A DNA stretch of 64,000 nucleotides, from assembly GCA_947359465.1 (NCBI GenBank), contig OX375883.1, positions 94,748,293-94,812,292 on the forward strand, read 5' to 3'. This stretch comes from Metellina segmentata (taxonomy: Eukaryota; Arthropoda; Arachnida; Araneae; Tetragnathidae). How positions within the stretch are numbered: position 1 is the first letter of the stretch; the number at the start of each line of letters is the position of its first letter. Under the pieces are notes generated by a model. The model was not told the origin of the DNA, searched no databases, and was given only the letters and a program-made list of their open reading frames with translations. A program made the position numbers and the translations under genes. This document shows, piece by piece, positions 50,321-63,100 of the stretch.

Positions 50321-50665
50321 GAAGTATTCCCATAGAAATTAACGTGCTGCCGAGCGAAATGGGAGGGGTCTTTGTAATTTCAAAGCTCCCAATCCAAGTT
50401 CTCAGGCGATGTAATTTCTATGGGAATGAAAAGGTATTGGACTGAGATGTGGTGAGAGTGTTTTGTGTGAAGTATTCCCATAGAAATTAACGTGCTGCCG
50501 AGCGAAATGGGAGGGGTCTTTGTAATTTCAAAGCTCCCAATCCAAGTTCTCAGGCGATGTAATTTCTATGGGAATGAAAAGGTATTTGACTGAGATGTGT
50601 TGAGAGTGTTTTGTGTGAAGTATTCCCATAGAAATTAACGTGCTGCCGAGCGAAATGGGAGGGGT

Positions 50666-50681
50666 CTTTGAAATTTCAAAG
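50666..50681. repeat. Perfect 16-bp palindrome CTTTGAAATTTCAAAG
   Basis: A T-to-A change turns the usual CTTTGTAATTTCAAAG into a sequence equal to its own reverse complement. It lies in the middle of the hairpin motif described at 1251-1282. I saw it once in the window. Confidence 0.85.
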
Positions 50682-50699
50682 CTCCCAATCCAAGTTCTC

Positions 50700-53600
50700 A
50701 GGCGATGTAATTTCTAAGGAAATGAAAAGGTATTTGACTGAGATGTGGGGAGAGTGTTTTGTGTAAAGTATTCCCATAGAAATTAACGTGCTGCCGAGCG
50801 AAATGGGAGGGGCCTTTGTAATTTCTAATCTCCCAATCCAAGTTCTCAGGCGATGTAATTTCTAAGGGAATGAAAAGGTATTTGACTGAGTAGTGGGGAG
50901 AGTGTTTTGTGTGAAGTATTCCCATAGAAATTAACGTGTTGCCGAGCGAAATGGGAGGGGTCTTTGTAATTTCAAAGATCCCAATACAAGTTCTCAGGCG
51001 ATGTAATTTCTATGGGAATGAAAAGGTATTTGACTGAGATGTAGGGAGAGTGTTTTTTGTGAAGTATTCCCATAGAAATTAACGTGCTGCCGAGCGAAAT
51101 GGGAGGGGTCTTTGTAATTTCAAAGCTCCCAATCCAAGTTCTCAGGCGATGTAATTTCTAAGGGAATGAAAATTATTTGACTGAGATGTGGGGAGAGTGT
51201 TTTGTGTGAAGTATTCCCATAGAAATTAACGTGCTGCCGAGCGAAATGGGAGGGGTCTTTGTAATTTCAAAGCTCCCAATCCAATTTCTCAGGCGACGTA
51301 ATTTCTATGGGAATGAAAAGGTATTTGACTGAGATGTGGGGAGAGTGTTTTGTGTGAAGTATTCCCATAGAAATTAACGTGCTGCCGAGCGAAATGGGAG
51401 GGGTCTTTGTAATTTCAAAGCTCCCAATCCAAGTTCTCAGGCGATGTAATTTCTAAGGGAATGAAAATTATTTGACTGAGATGTTAGGAGAGTGTTTTGT
51501 GTGAAGTATTCCCATAGAAATTAACGTGCTGCCGAGCGAAATGGGAGGGGTCTTTGTAATTTCAAAGCTCCCAATCCAAGTTCTCAGGCGATGTAATTTC
51601 TAAGGGAATGAAAAGGTATTTGACTGAGATGTGGGGAGAGTGTTTTGTGTGAAGTATTCCCATAGAAATTAACGTGCTGCCGAGCGAAATGGGAGGGGTC
51701 TTTGTAATTTCAAAGCTCCCAATCCAAGTTCTCAGGCGATGTAATTTCTAAGGGAATGAAAAGGTATTTGACTGAGATGTGGGGAGAGTGTTTTGTGTGA
51801 AGTATTCCCATAGAAATTAACGTGCTGCCGAGCGAAATAGGAGGGGTCTTTGTAATTTCTAAGCTTCCAATCCAAGTTCTCAGGCGATGTAATTTCTATG
51901 GGAATGAAAATTATTTGACTGAGATGTGGAGAGAGTATTTTGTGTGAAGTATTCCCATAGAAATTAACGTGCTGCCGAGCGAAATGGGAGGGGTCTTTGT
52001 AATTTCAAAGCTCCCAATCCAAGTTCTCAGGCGATGTAATTTCTAAGGGAATGAAAAGGTATTTGACTGAGTAGTGGGGAGAGTGTTTTGTGTGAAGTAT
52101 TCCCATAGAAATTAACGTGTTGCCGAGCGAAATGGGAGAGGGTCTTTGTAATTTCAAAGCTCCCAATCCAAGTTCTCAGGCGATGTAATTTCTATGGGAA
52201 TGAAAAGGTATTTGACCGAGATGTGGGGAGAGTGTTTTGTGTGAAGTATTCCCATAGAAATTAACGTGCTGCCGAGCGAAATGGGAGGGGTCTTTGTAAT
52301 TTCAAAGCTCCCAATCCAAGTTCTCAGGCGATGTAATTTCTAAGGGAATGAAAAGGTATTTGACTGAGATGTGGGGAGAGTGTTTTGTGTGAAGTATTCC
52401 CATAGAAATTAACGTGCCGCCGAGCGAATTGGGAGGGGTCTTTGTAATTTCAAACCTCCCAATCCAAGTTCTCAGGCGATGTAATTTCTATGGGAATGAA
52501 AAGGTATTTGACTGAGATGTGGGGAGAGTGTTTTGTGTGAAGTATTCCCATAGAAATTAACGTGCTGCCGAGCGAAATGGGAGGGGTCTTTGTAATTTCT
52601 AAGCTCCCAATCCAAGTTCTCAGGCGATGTTATTTCTATGGGAATGAAAAGGTATTTGACTGAGATGTGGAGAGAGTGTTTTGTGTGAAGTATTCCCATA
52701 GAAATTAACGTGCTGCCGAGCGAAATGGGAGGGGTCTTTGTAATTTCAAAGCTCCCAATCCAAGTTCTCAGGCGATGTAATTTCTAAGGGAATGAAAAGG
52801 TATTTGACTGAGATGTGGGGAGAGTGTTTTGTGTGAAGTATTCCCATAGAAATTAACGTGCTGCCGAGCGAAATGGGAGGGGTCTTTGTAATTTCAAAGC
52901 TCCCAATCCAAGTTCTCAGGCGATGTAATTTCTATGGGAATGAAAAGGTATTTGACCGAGATGTGGGGAGAGTGTTTTGTGTGAAGTATTCCCATAGAAA
53001 TTAACGTGCTGCCGAGCGAAATGGGAGGGGTCTTTGTAATTTCAAAGCTCCCAATCCAAGTTCTCAGGCGATGTAATTTCTAAGGGAATGAAAAGGTATT
53101 TGACTGAATAGTGGGGAGAGTGTTTTGTGTGAAGTATTCCCATAGAAATTAACGTGTTGCCGAGCGAAATGGGAGGGGGTCTTTGTAATTTCAAAGCTCC
53201 CAATCCAAGTTCTCAGGCGATGTAATTTCTATGGGAATGAAAAGGTATTTGACTGAGATGTAGGGAGAGTGTTTTGTGTGAAGTATTCCCATAGAAATTA
53301 ACGTGCTGCCGAGCGAAATGGGAGGGGTCTTTGTAATTTCTAAGCTCCCAATCCAAGTTCTCAGGCGATGTTATTTCTATGGGAATGAAAAGGTATTTGA
53401 CTGAGATGTGGAGAGAGTGTTTTGTGTGAAGTATTCCCATAGAAATTAACGTGCTGCCGAGCGAAATGGGAGGGGTCTTTGTAATTTCAAAGCTCCCAAT
53501 CCAAGTTCTCAGGCGATGTAATTTCTAAGGGAATGAAAAGGTATTTGACTGAGATGTGGGGAGAGTGTTTTGTGTGAAGTATTCCCATAGAAATTAACGT

Positions 53601-54600
53601 GCTGCCGAGCGAAATGGGAGGGGTCTTTGTAATTTCAAAGCTCCCAATCCAAGTTCTCAGGCGATGTAATTTCTATGGGAATGAAAAGGTATTTGACCGA
53701 GATGTGGGGAGAGTGTTTGTGTGAAGTATTCCCATAGAAATTAACGTGCTGCCGAGCGAAATGGGAGGGGTCTTTGTAATTTCAAAGCTCCCAATCCAAG
53801 TTCTCAGGCGATGTAATTTCTAAGGGAATGAAAAGGTATTTGACTGAGTAGTGGGGAGAGTGTTTTGTGTGAAGTATTCCCATAGAAATTAACGTGTTGC
53901 CGAGCTAAATGGGAGGGGGTCTTTGTAATTTCAAGGCTCCCAATCCAAGTTCTCAGGCGATGTAATTTCTATGGGAATGAAAAGGTATTTGACTGAGATG
54001 CAGGGAGAGTGTTTTGTGTGAAGTATTCCCATAGAAATTAACGTGCTGCCGAGCGAAATGGGAGGGGTCTTTGTAATTTCAAAGCTCCCAATCCAAGTTC
54101 TCAGGCGATGTAATTTCTATGGGAATGAAAAGGTATTTGACCGAGATGTGGGGAGAGTGTTTGTGTGAAGTATTCCCATAGAAATTAACGTGCTGCCGAG
54201 CGAAATGGGAGGGGTCTTTGTAATTTCAAAGCTCCCAATCCAAGTTCTCAGGCGATGTAATTTCTAAGGGAATGAAAAGGTATTTGACTGAGTAGTGGGG
54301 AGAGTGTTTTGTGTGAAGTATTCCCATAGAAATTAACGTGCTGCCGAGCGAAATGGGAGGGGTCTTTGTAATTTCAAACCTCCCAATCCAAGTTCTCAGG
54401 CGATGTAATTTCTAAGGGAATGAAAAGGTATTTGACTGAGATGTGGGGAGAGTGTTTTGTGTGAAGTATTCCCATAGAAATTAACGTGCCGCCGAGCGAA
54501 ATGGGAGGGGTCTTTGTAATTTCAAACCTCCCAATCCAAGTTCTCAGGCGATGTAATTTCTATGGGAATGAAAAGGTATTTGACTGAGATGTGGGGAGAG
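50700..54600. repeat. Domain C: mixed transition zone with 5-monomer step
   Basis: About 26 monomers with more one-off changes than Domain B, such as aatctccc near 50829, gatgttagg near 51481, aaatagg near 51838, gtggagag, gaattggg, gagctaaatg and gatgcaggg. gaccgag occurs at 52214, 52954, 53695 and 54139, spaced 740, 741 and 444 bp, so 5- and 3-monomer units are being formed. Features of A (ccaatttctcaggcgacg near 51285, gggggtct with gtgttgcc), of B (the aaagatccc marker at 50977) and of D (caaacctccc, gtgccgcc) occur side by side. Confidence 0.7.
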
Positions 54601-55835
54601 TGTTTTGTGTGAAGTATTCCCATAGAAATTAACGTGCCGCCGAGCGAAATGGGAGGGGTCTTTGTAATTTCAAAGCTCCCAATCCAAGTTCTTAGGCGAT
54701 GTAATTTCTATCGGAATGAAAAGGTATTTGACTGAGATGTGGGGAGAGTGTTTTGTGTGAAGTATTCCCATAGAAATTAACGTGCTGCCGAGCGAAATGG
54801 TAGGGGTCTTCGTAATTTCATAACTCCCAATCCAAGTTCTCAGGCGATGTAATTTCTAAGGGAATGAAAAGGTATTTGACTGAGATGTGGGGAGAGTGTT
54901 TTGTGTGAAGTAATCCCATAGAAATTAACGTGGTGCCGAGCGAAATGGGAGGGGTCTTTGTAATTTCAAAGCTCCCAATCCAAGTTCTCACGCGATGTAA
55001 TTTCTAAGGGAATGAAAAGGTATTTGACTGAGATGTGGGGAGAGTGTTTTGTGTGAAGTATTCCCATAGAAATTAACGTGCTGCCGAGCGAAATGGGAGG
55101 GGTCTTTGTAATTTCAAAGCTCCCAATCCAAGTTCTCAGGCGATGTAATTTCTATGGGAATGAAAAGGTATTTGACTGAGATGTGGGGAGAGTGTTTTGT
55201 GTGAAGTATTCCCATAGAAATTAACGTGCTGCCGAGCGAAATGGGAGGGGTCTTTGTAATTTCAAAGCTCCCTATCCAAGTTCTCAGGCGATGTAATTTC
55301 TATGGGAATGAAAGGGTATTTGACTGAGATGTGGGGAGAGTGTTTTATGTGAAGTATTCCCATAGAAATTAACGTGCTGCCGAGTGAAATGGGAGGGGTC
55401 TTTGTAATTTCAAAGCTCCCAATCCAATTTCTCAGGCGACGTAATTTCTATGGGAATGAAAAGGTATTTGACTGAGATGTGGGGAGAGTGTTTTGTGTGA
55501 AGTATTCCCATAGAAATTAACGTGCTGCCGAGCGAAATGGGAGGGGGTCTTTGTAATTTCAAAGCTCCCAATCCAAGCTCTCAGGCGATGTATTTTCTAA
55601 GGGAATGAAAAGGTATTTGACTGAGATGTGGGGAGAGTGTTTTGTGTGAAGTAATCCCATAGAAATTAACGTGCTGCCGAGCGAAATGGGAGGGGTCTTT
55701 GTAATTTCAAAGCTCCCAATCCAAGTTCTCAGGCGATGTAATTTCTAAGGGAATGAAAAGGTATTTGACTGAGATGTGGGGAGAGTGTTTTGTGTGAAGT
55801 ATTCCCATAGAAATTAACGTGCTGCCGAGCGAAAT

Positions 55836-57315
55836 GGGAAGGGTCTTTGTAATTTCAAAGCTCCCAATCCAAGTTCTCAGGCGATGTAATTTCTATGGGA
55901 ATGAAAAGGTATTTGACTGAGATGTGGGGAGAGTGTTTTGTGTGAAGTATTCCCATAGAAATAAACGTGCAGCCGAGCGAAATGGGAGGGGTCTTTGTAA
56001 TTTCAAAGCTCCCAATCCAAGTTCTCAGGCGATGTAATTTCTAAGGGAATGAAAAGGTATTTGACTGAGATGTGGGGACAGTGTTTTGTGTGAAGTATTC
56101 CCATAGAAATTACCGTGTTGCCGAGCGAAATGGGAGGGGTCTTTGTAATTTCAAAGCTCCCAATCCAAGTTCTCAGGCGATGTAATTTCTAAGGGAATGA
56201 AAAGGTATTTGACTGAGATGTGGGGAGAGTGTTTTGTGTGAAGTATTCCCATAGAAATTAACGTGTTGCCGAGCGAAATGGGAGGGGTCTTTGTAATTTC
56301 AAAGCTCCCAATCCAAGTTCTCAGGCGATGTAATTTCTATGGGAATGAAAAGGTATTTGACTGAGATGTGGGGAGAGTGTTTTGTGTGAAGTATTCCCAT
56401 AGAAATTAACGTGCTGCCGAGCGAAATGGGAGGGGTCTTTGTAATTTCAAAGCTCCCAGTCCAAGTTATCAGGCGATTTAATTTCTAAGGGAATGAAAAG
56501 GTATTTGACTGAGTAGTGGGGAGAGTGTTTTGTGTGAAGTATTCCCATAGAAATTAACGTGCTGCCGAGCGAAATGGGAAGGGTCTTTGTAATTTCAAAG
56601 CTCCCAATCCAAGTTCTCAGGCGATGTAATTTCTATGGGAATGAAAAGGTATTTGACTGAGATGTGGGGAGAGTGTTTTGTGTGAAGTATTCCCATAGAA
56701 ATAAACGTGCAGCCGAGCGAAATGGGAGGGGTCTTTGTAATTTCAAAGCTCCCAATCCAAGTTCTCAGGCGATGTAATTTCTAAGGGAATGAAAAGGTAT
56801 TTGACTGAGATGTGGGGACAGTGTTTTGTGTGAAGTATTCCCATAGAAATTACCGTGTTGCCGAGCGAAATGGGAGGGGTCTTTGTAATTTCAAAGCTCC
56901 CAATCCAAGTTCTCAGGCGATGTAATTTCTAAGGGAATGAAAAGGTATTTGACTGAGATGTGGGGAGAGTGTTTTGTGTGAAGTATTCCCATAGAAATTA
57001 ACGTGTTGCCGAGCGAAATGGGAGGGGTCTTTGTAATTTCAAAGCTCCCAATCCAAGTTCTCAGGCGATGTAATTTCTATGGGAATGAAAAGGTATTTGA
57101 CTGAGATGTGGGGAGAGTGTTTTGTGTGAAGTATTCCCATAGAAATTAACGTGCTGCCGAGCGAAATGGGAGGGGTCTTTGTAATTTCAAAGCTCCCAGT
57201 CCAAGTTATCAGGCGATTTAATTTCTAAGGGAATGAAAAGGTATTTGACTGAGTAGTGGGGAGAGTGTTTTGTGTGAAGTATTCCCATAGAAATTAACGT
57301 GCTGCCGAGCGAAAT
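55836..57315. repeat. Tandem 5-monomer HOR, 740 bp, copies identical by eye
   Basis: Units 55836-56575 and 56576-57315 carry the same marks 740 bp apart: gcagccg (agccg at 55971 and 56711), ggggacag with accgtgttgcc, cccagtcc, ttatcagg, gatttaattt and gagtagtgg. Reading line by line I found no difference between them until the next unit starts with gggaggg where both begin with gggaagg. Identity with such rare variants points to a very recent duplication. Confidence 0.9.
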
Positions 57316-57899
57316 GGGAGGGGTCTTTGTAATTTCAAAGCTCCCAATCCAAGTTCTCAGGCGATGTAATTTCCATGGGAATGAAAAGGTATTTGACTGA
57401 GATGTGGGGAGAGTGTTTTGTGTAAAGTATTCCCATAGAAATTAACGTGCTGCCGAGCGAAAAGGGAGGGGTCTTTGTAATTTCAAAGCTCCCAATCCAA
57501 GTTCTCAGGCGATGTAATTTCTATGGGAATGAAAAGGTATTTGACTGAGATGTGGGGAGAGTATTTTGTGTGAAGTATTCCCATAGAAATTAACGTGCTG
57601 CCTAGCGAAATGGGAGGGGTCTTTGTAATTTTAAAGCTCCCAATCCAAGTTCTCAGGCGATGTAATTTCTAAGGGAATGAAAAGGTATTTCACTGAGATG
57701 TGGGGAGAGTGTTTTGTGTGAAGTATTCCCATAGAAATTAACGTGCCGCCGAGCGAAATGGGAGGGGTCTTTGTAATTTTAAAGCTCCCAATCCAAGTTC
57801 TCAGGCGATGTAATTTCTATGGGAATGAAAAGGTATTTGACTGAGATGTGGGGAGAGTGTTTTGTGTGAAGTATTCCCATAGAAATTAACGTGCTGCCG

Positions 57900-60170
57900 A
57901 GCGAAATGGGAGGGGTCTTTGTAATTTCAAAGCTCCCAATCCAAGTTCTCAGGCGATGTAATTTCTATGGGAATGAAAAGGTATTTGACTGAGATGTGGG
58001 GAGAGTATTTTGTGTGAAGTATTCCCATAGAAATTAACGTGCTGCCTAGCGAAATGGGAGGGGTCTTTGTAATTTTAAAGCTCCCAATCCAAGTTCTCAG
58101 GCGATGTAATTTCTATGGGAATGAAAAGGTATTTGACTGAGATGTGGGGAGAGTGTTTTGTGTGAAGTATTCCCATAGAAATTAACGTGCCGCCGAGCGA
58201 AATGGGAGGGGTCTTTGTAATTTCAAAGCTCCCAATCCAAGTTCTTAGGCGATGTAATTTCTATCGGAATGAAAAGGTATTTGACTGAGATGTGGGGAGA
58301 GTGTTTTGTGTGAAGTATTCCCATAGAAATTAACGTGCTGCCGAGCGAAATGGTAGGGGTCTTCGTAATTTCATAACTCCCAATCCAAGTTCTCAGGCGA
58401 TGTAATTTCTAAGGGAATGAAAAGGTATTTGACTGAGATGTGGGGAGAGTGTTTTGTGTGAAGTAATCCCATAGAAATTAACGTGGTACCGAGCGAAATG
58501 GGAGGGGTCTTTGTAATTTCAAAGCTCCCAATCCAAGTTCTCACGCGATGTAATTTCTAAGGGAATGAAAAGGTATTTGACTGAGATGTGGGGAGAGTGT
58601 TTTGTGTGAAGTATTCCCATAGAAATTAACGTGCTGCCGAGCGAAATGGGAGGGGTCTTTGTAATTTCAAAGCTCCCAATCCAAGTTCTAAGGCGATGTA
58701 ATTTCTATGGGAATGAAAAGGTATTTGACTGAGATGTGGGGAGAGTGTTTTGTGTGAAGTATTCCCATAGAAATTAACGTGCTGCCGAGCGAAATGGGAG
58801 GGGTCTTTGTAATTTCAAAGCTCCCAATCCAAGTTCTCAGGCGATGTAATTTCTAAGGGAATGAAAAGGTATTTGACTGAGATGTGGGGAGAGTGTTTTG
58901 TGTGAAGTATTCCCATAGAAATTAACGTGCTGCCGAGCGAAATGGGAGGGGTCTTTGTAATTTCAAAGCTCCCTATCCAAGTTCTCAGGCGATGTAATTT
59001 CTATGGGAATGAAAGGGTATTTGACTGAGATGTGGGGAGAGTGTTTTATGTGAAGTATTCCCATAGAAATTAACGTGCTGCCGAGTGAAATGGGAGGGGT
59101 CTTTGTAATTTCAAAGCTCCCAATCCAAGTTCTCAGGCGATGTAATTTCTATGGGAATGAAAAGGTATTTGACTGAGATGTGGGGAGAGTATTTTGTGTG
59201 AAGTATTCCCATAGAAATTAACGTGCTGCCTAGCGAAATGGGAGGGGTCTTTGTAATTTTAAAGCTCCCAATCCAAGTTCTCAGGCGATGTAATTTCTAT
59301 GGGAATGAAAAGGTATTTGACTGAGATGTGGGGAGAGTGTTTTGTGTGAAGTATTCCCATAGAAATTAACGTGCCGCCGAGCGAAATGGGAGGGGTCTTT
59401 GTAATTTCAAAGCTCCCAATCCAAGTTCTTAGGCGATGTAATTTCTATCGGAATGAAAAGGTATTTGACTGAGATGTGGGGAGAGTGTTTTGTGTGAAGT
59501 ATTCCCATAGAAATTAACGTGCTGCCGAGCGAAATGGTAGGGGTCTTCGTAATTTCATAACTCCCAATCCAAGTTCTCAGGCGATGTAATTTCTAAGGGA
59601 ATGAAAAGGTATTTGACTGAGATGTGGGGAGAGTGTTTTGTGTGAAGTAATCCCATAGAAATTAACGTGGTGCCGAGCGAAATGGGAGGGGTCTTTGTAA
59701 TTTCAAAGCTCCCAATCCAAGTTCTCACGCGATGTAATTTCTAAGGGAATGAAAAGGTATTTGACTGAGATGTGGGGAGAGTGTTTTGTGTGAAGTATTC
59801 CCATAGAAATTAACGTGCTGCCGAGCGAAATGGGAGGGGTCTTTGTAATTTCAAAGCTCCCAATCCAAGTTCTAAGGCGATGTAATTTCTATGGGAATGA
59901 AAAGGTATTTGACTGAGATGTGGGGAGAGTGTTTTGTGTGAAGTATTCCCATAGAAATTAACGTGCTGCCGAGCGAAATGGGAGGGGTCTTTGTAATTTC
60001 AAAGCTCCCAATCCAAGTTCTCAGGCGATGTAATTTCTAAGGGAATGAAAAGGTATTTGACTGAGATGTGGGGAGAGTGTTTTGTGTGAAGTATTCCCAT
60101 TGAAATTAACGTGCTGCCGAGCGAAATGGGAGGGGTCTTTGTAATTTCAAAGCTCCCTATCCAAGTTCTC
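57900..60170. repeat. Tandem 8-monomer HOR, 1,184-bp step (Domain D)
   Basis: tcataact lies at 58371 and 59555, 1,184 bp apart, with gtattttgtg plus gctgcctagcg, ctatcggaatg, gtaatcccatag and ctcacgcgatg in the same order. I saw differences at cgtggtaccg (58486 area) against cgtggtgccg (59670 area), and cccattgaaat near 60100. Part of the same series is also present at about 54,600-55,300, 3,553 bp upstream. The same 1,184-bp unit size arose in Domain A from different monomers. Confidence 0.85.
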
Positions 60171-63100
60171 AGGCGATGTAATTTCTATGGGAATGAAAAG
60201 GTATTTGACTGAGATGTGGGGAGAGTGTTTTGTGTGAAGTAATCCCATAGAAATTAACGTGCTGCCGAGCGAAATGGGAGGGGTCTTTGTAATTTCAAAG
60301 CTCCCAATCCAAGTTCTCAGGCGATGTAATTTCTAAGGGAATGAAAAGGTATTTGACTGAGATGTGGGGAGAGTGTTTTGTGTGAAGTATTCCCATAGAA
60401 ATTAACGTGCTGCCGAGCGAAATGGGAGGGGTCTTTGTAATTTCAAAGCTCCCAATCCAAGTTCTCAGGCGATGTAATTTCTATGGGAATGAAAAGGTAT
60501 TTGACTGAGATGTGGGGAGAGTGTTTTGTGTGAAGTATTCCCATAGAAATAAACGTGCAGCCGAGCGAAATGGGAGGGGTCTTTGTAATTTCAAAGCTCC
60601 CAATCCAAGTTCTCAGGCGATGTAATTTCTAAGGGAATGAAAAGGTATTTGACTGAGATGTGGGGACAGTGTTTTGTGTGAAGTATTCCCATAGAAATTA
60701 CCGTGTTGCCGAGCGAAATGGGAGGGGTCTTTGTAATTTCAAAGCTCCCAATCCAAGTTCTCAGGCGATGTAATTTCTAAGGGAATGAAAAGGTATTTGA
60801 CTGAGATGTGGGGAGAGTGTTTTGTGTGAAGTATTCCCATAGAAATTAACGTGCTGCCGAGCGAAATGGGAGGGGTCTTTGTAATTTCAAAGCTCCCAAT
60901 CCAAGTTCTCAGGCGATGTAATTTCTATGGGAATGAAAAGGTATTTGACTGAGATGTGGGGAGAGTGTTTTGTGTGAAGTATTCCCATAGAAATTAACGT
61001 GCTGCCGAGCGAAATGGGAGGGGTCTTTGTAATTTCAAAGCTCCCAATCCAAGTTCTCAGGCGATGTAATTTCTAAGGGAATGAAAAGGTATTTGACTGA
61101 GATGTGGGGAGAGTGTTTTGTGTGAAGTATTCCCATAGAAATTAACGTGCTGCCGAGCGAAATGGGAGGGGTCTTTGTAATTTCAAAGCTCCCTATCCAA
61201 GTTCTCAGGCGATGTAATTTCTATGGGAATGAAAGGGTATTTGACTGAGATGTGGGGAGAGTGTTTTATGTGAAGTATTCCCATAGAAATTAACGTGCTG
61301 CCGAGTGAAATGGGAGGGGTCTTTGTAATTTCAAAGCTCCCAATCCAAGTTCTCAGGCGATGTAATTTCTAAGGGAATGAAAATTATTTGACTGAGATGT
61401 GGGGAGAGTATTTTGTGTGAAGTATTCCCATAGAAATTAACGTGCTGCCGAGCGAAATGGGAGGGGGTCTTTGTAATTTCAAAGCTCCCAATCCAAGCTC
61501 TCAGGCGATGTAATTTCTAAGGGAATGAAAAGGTATTTGACTGAGATGTGGGGAGAGTGTTTTGTGTGAAGTAATCCTATAGAAATTAACGTGCTGACGA
61601 GCGAAATGGGAGGGGGTCTTTGTAATTTCAAAGCTCCCAATCCAAGCTCTCAGGCGATGTAATTTCTAAGGGAATGAAAAGGTATTTGACTGAGATGTGG
61701 GGAGAGTGTTTTGTGTGAAGTAATCCTATAGAAATTAACGTGCTGACGAGCGAAATGGGAGGGGTCTTTGTAATTTCAAAGCTCCCAATCCAAGTTCTCA
61801 GGCGATGTAATTTCTAAGGGAATGAAAAGGTATTTGACTGAGATGTGGGGAGAGTGTTTTGTGTGAAGTAATCCCATAGAAATTAACGTGCTGCCGAGCG
61901 AAATGGGAGGGGTCTTTGTAATTTCAAAGCTCCCAATCCAAGTTCTCAGGCGATGTAATTTCTAAGGGAATGAAAAGGTATTTGACTGAGATGTGGGGAG
62001 AGTGTTTTGTGTGAAGTATTCCCATAGAAATTAACGTGCTGCCGAGCGAAATGGGAGGGGTCTTTGTAATTTCAAAGCTCCCTATCCAAGTTCTCAGGCG
62101 ATGTAATTTCTATGGGAATGAAAAGGTATTTGACTGAGATGTGGGGAGAGTGTTTTGTGTGAAGTAATCCCATAGAAATTAACGTGCTGCCGAGCGAAAT
62201 GGGAGGGGTCTTTGTAATTTCAAAGCTCCCAATCCAAGTTCTCAGGCGATGTAATTTCTAAGGGAATGAAAAGGTATTTGACTGAGATGTGGGGAGAGTG
62301 TTTTGTGTGAAGTATTCCCATAGAAATTAACGTGCTGCCGAGCGAAATGGGAGGGGTCTTTGTAATTTCAAAGCTCCCAATCCAAGTTCTCAGGCGATGT
62401 AATTTCTATGGGAATGAAAAGGTATTTGACTGAGATGTGGGGAGAGTGTTTTGTGTGAAGTATTCCCATAGAAATAAACGTGCAGCCGAGCGAAATGGGA
62501 GGGGTCTTTGTAATTTCAAAGCTCCCAATCCAAGTTCTCAGGCGATGTAATTTCTAAGGGAATGAAAAGGTATTTGACTGAGATGTGGGGACAGTGTTTT
62601 GTGTGAAGTATTCCCATAGAAATTACCGTGTTGCCGAGCGAAATGGGAGGGGTCTTTGTAATTTCAAAGCTCCCAATCCAAGTTCTCAGGCGATGTAATT
62701 TCTAAGGGAATGAAAAGGTATTTGACTGAGATGTGGGGAGAGTGTTTTGTGTGAAGTATTCCCATAGAAATTAACGTGCTGCCGAGCGAAATGGGAGGGG
62801 TCTTTGTAATTTCAAAGCTCCCAATCCAAGTTCTCAGGCGATGTAATTTCTATGGGAATGAAAAGGTATTTGACTGAGATGTGGGGAGAGTGTTTTGTGT
62901 GAAGTATTCCCATAGAAATTAACGTGCTGCCGAGCGAAATGGGAGGGGTCTTTGTAATTTCAAAGCTCCCAATCCAAGTTCTCAGGCGATGTAATTTCTA
63001 AGGGAATGAAAAGGTATTTGACTGAGATGTGGGGAGAGTGTTTTGTGTGAAGTATTCCCATAGAAATTAACGTGCTGCCGAGCGAAATGGGAGGGGTCTT

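Larger units (their letters stand above)
9400..50700. repeat. Domain B: long 14- to 28-monomer HOR mosaic
   Basis: About 279 monomers. A three-monomer marker recurs: aatttctaagctccc; then gagtagtgg with gtgttgcc and aaagatccc; then gtagggag with a longer T run. The GATC created in it lies at 10299, 14440, 17102, 19912, 30561, 39736, 42400, 45506 and 50977. The steps are 4141, 2662, 2810, 10649, 9175, 2664, 3106 and 5471 bp, all close to whole numbers of monomers. Between markers the usual order includes gggtatg with gtggggggag, ggggact, attattt, ttttgcgtg, ttcaaagg, gtggtgag, ttcacagg and tgtgagg copies. The two very long steps contain partial units that have lost the marker. Confidence 0.85.
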
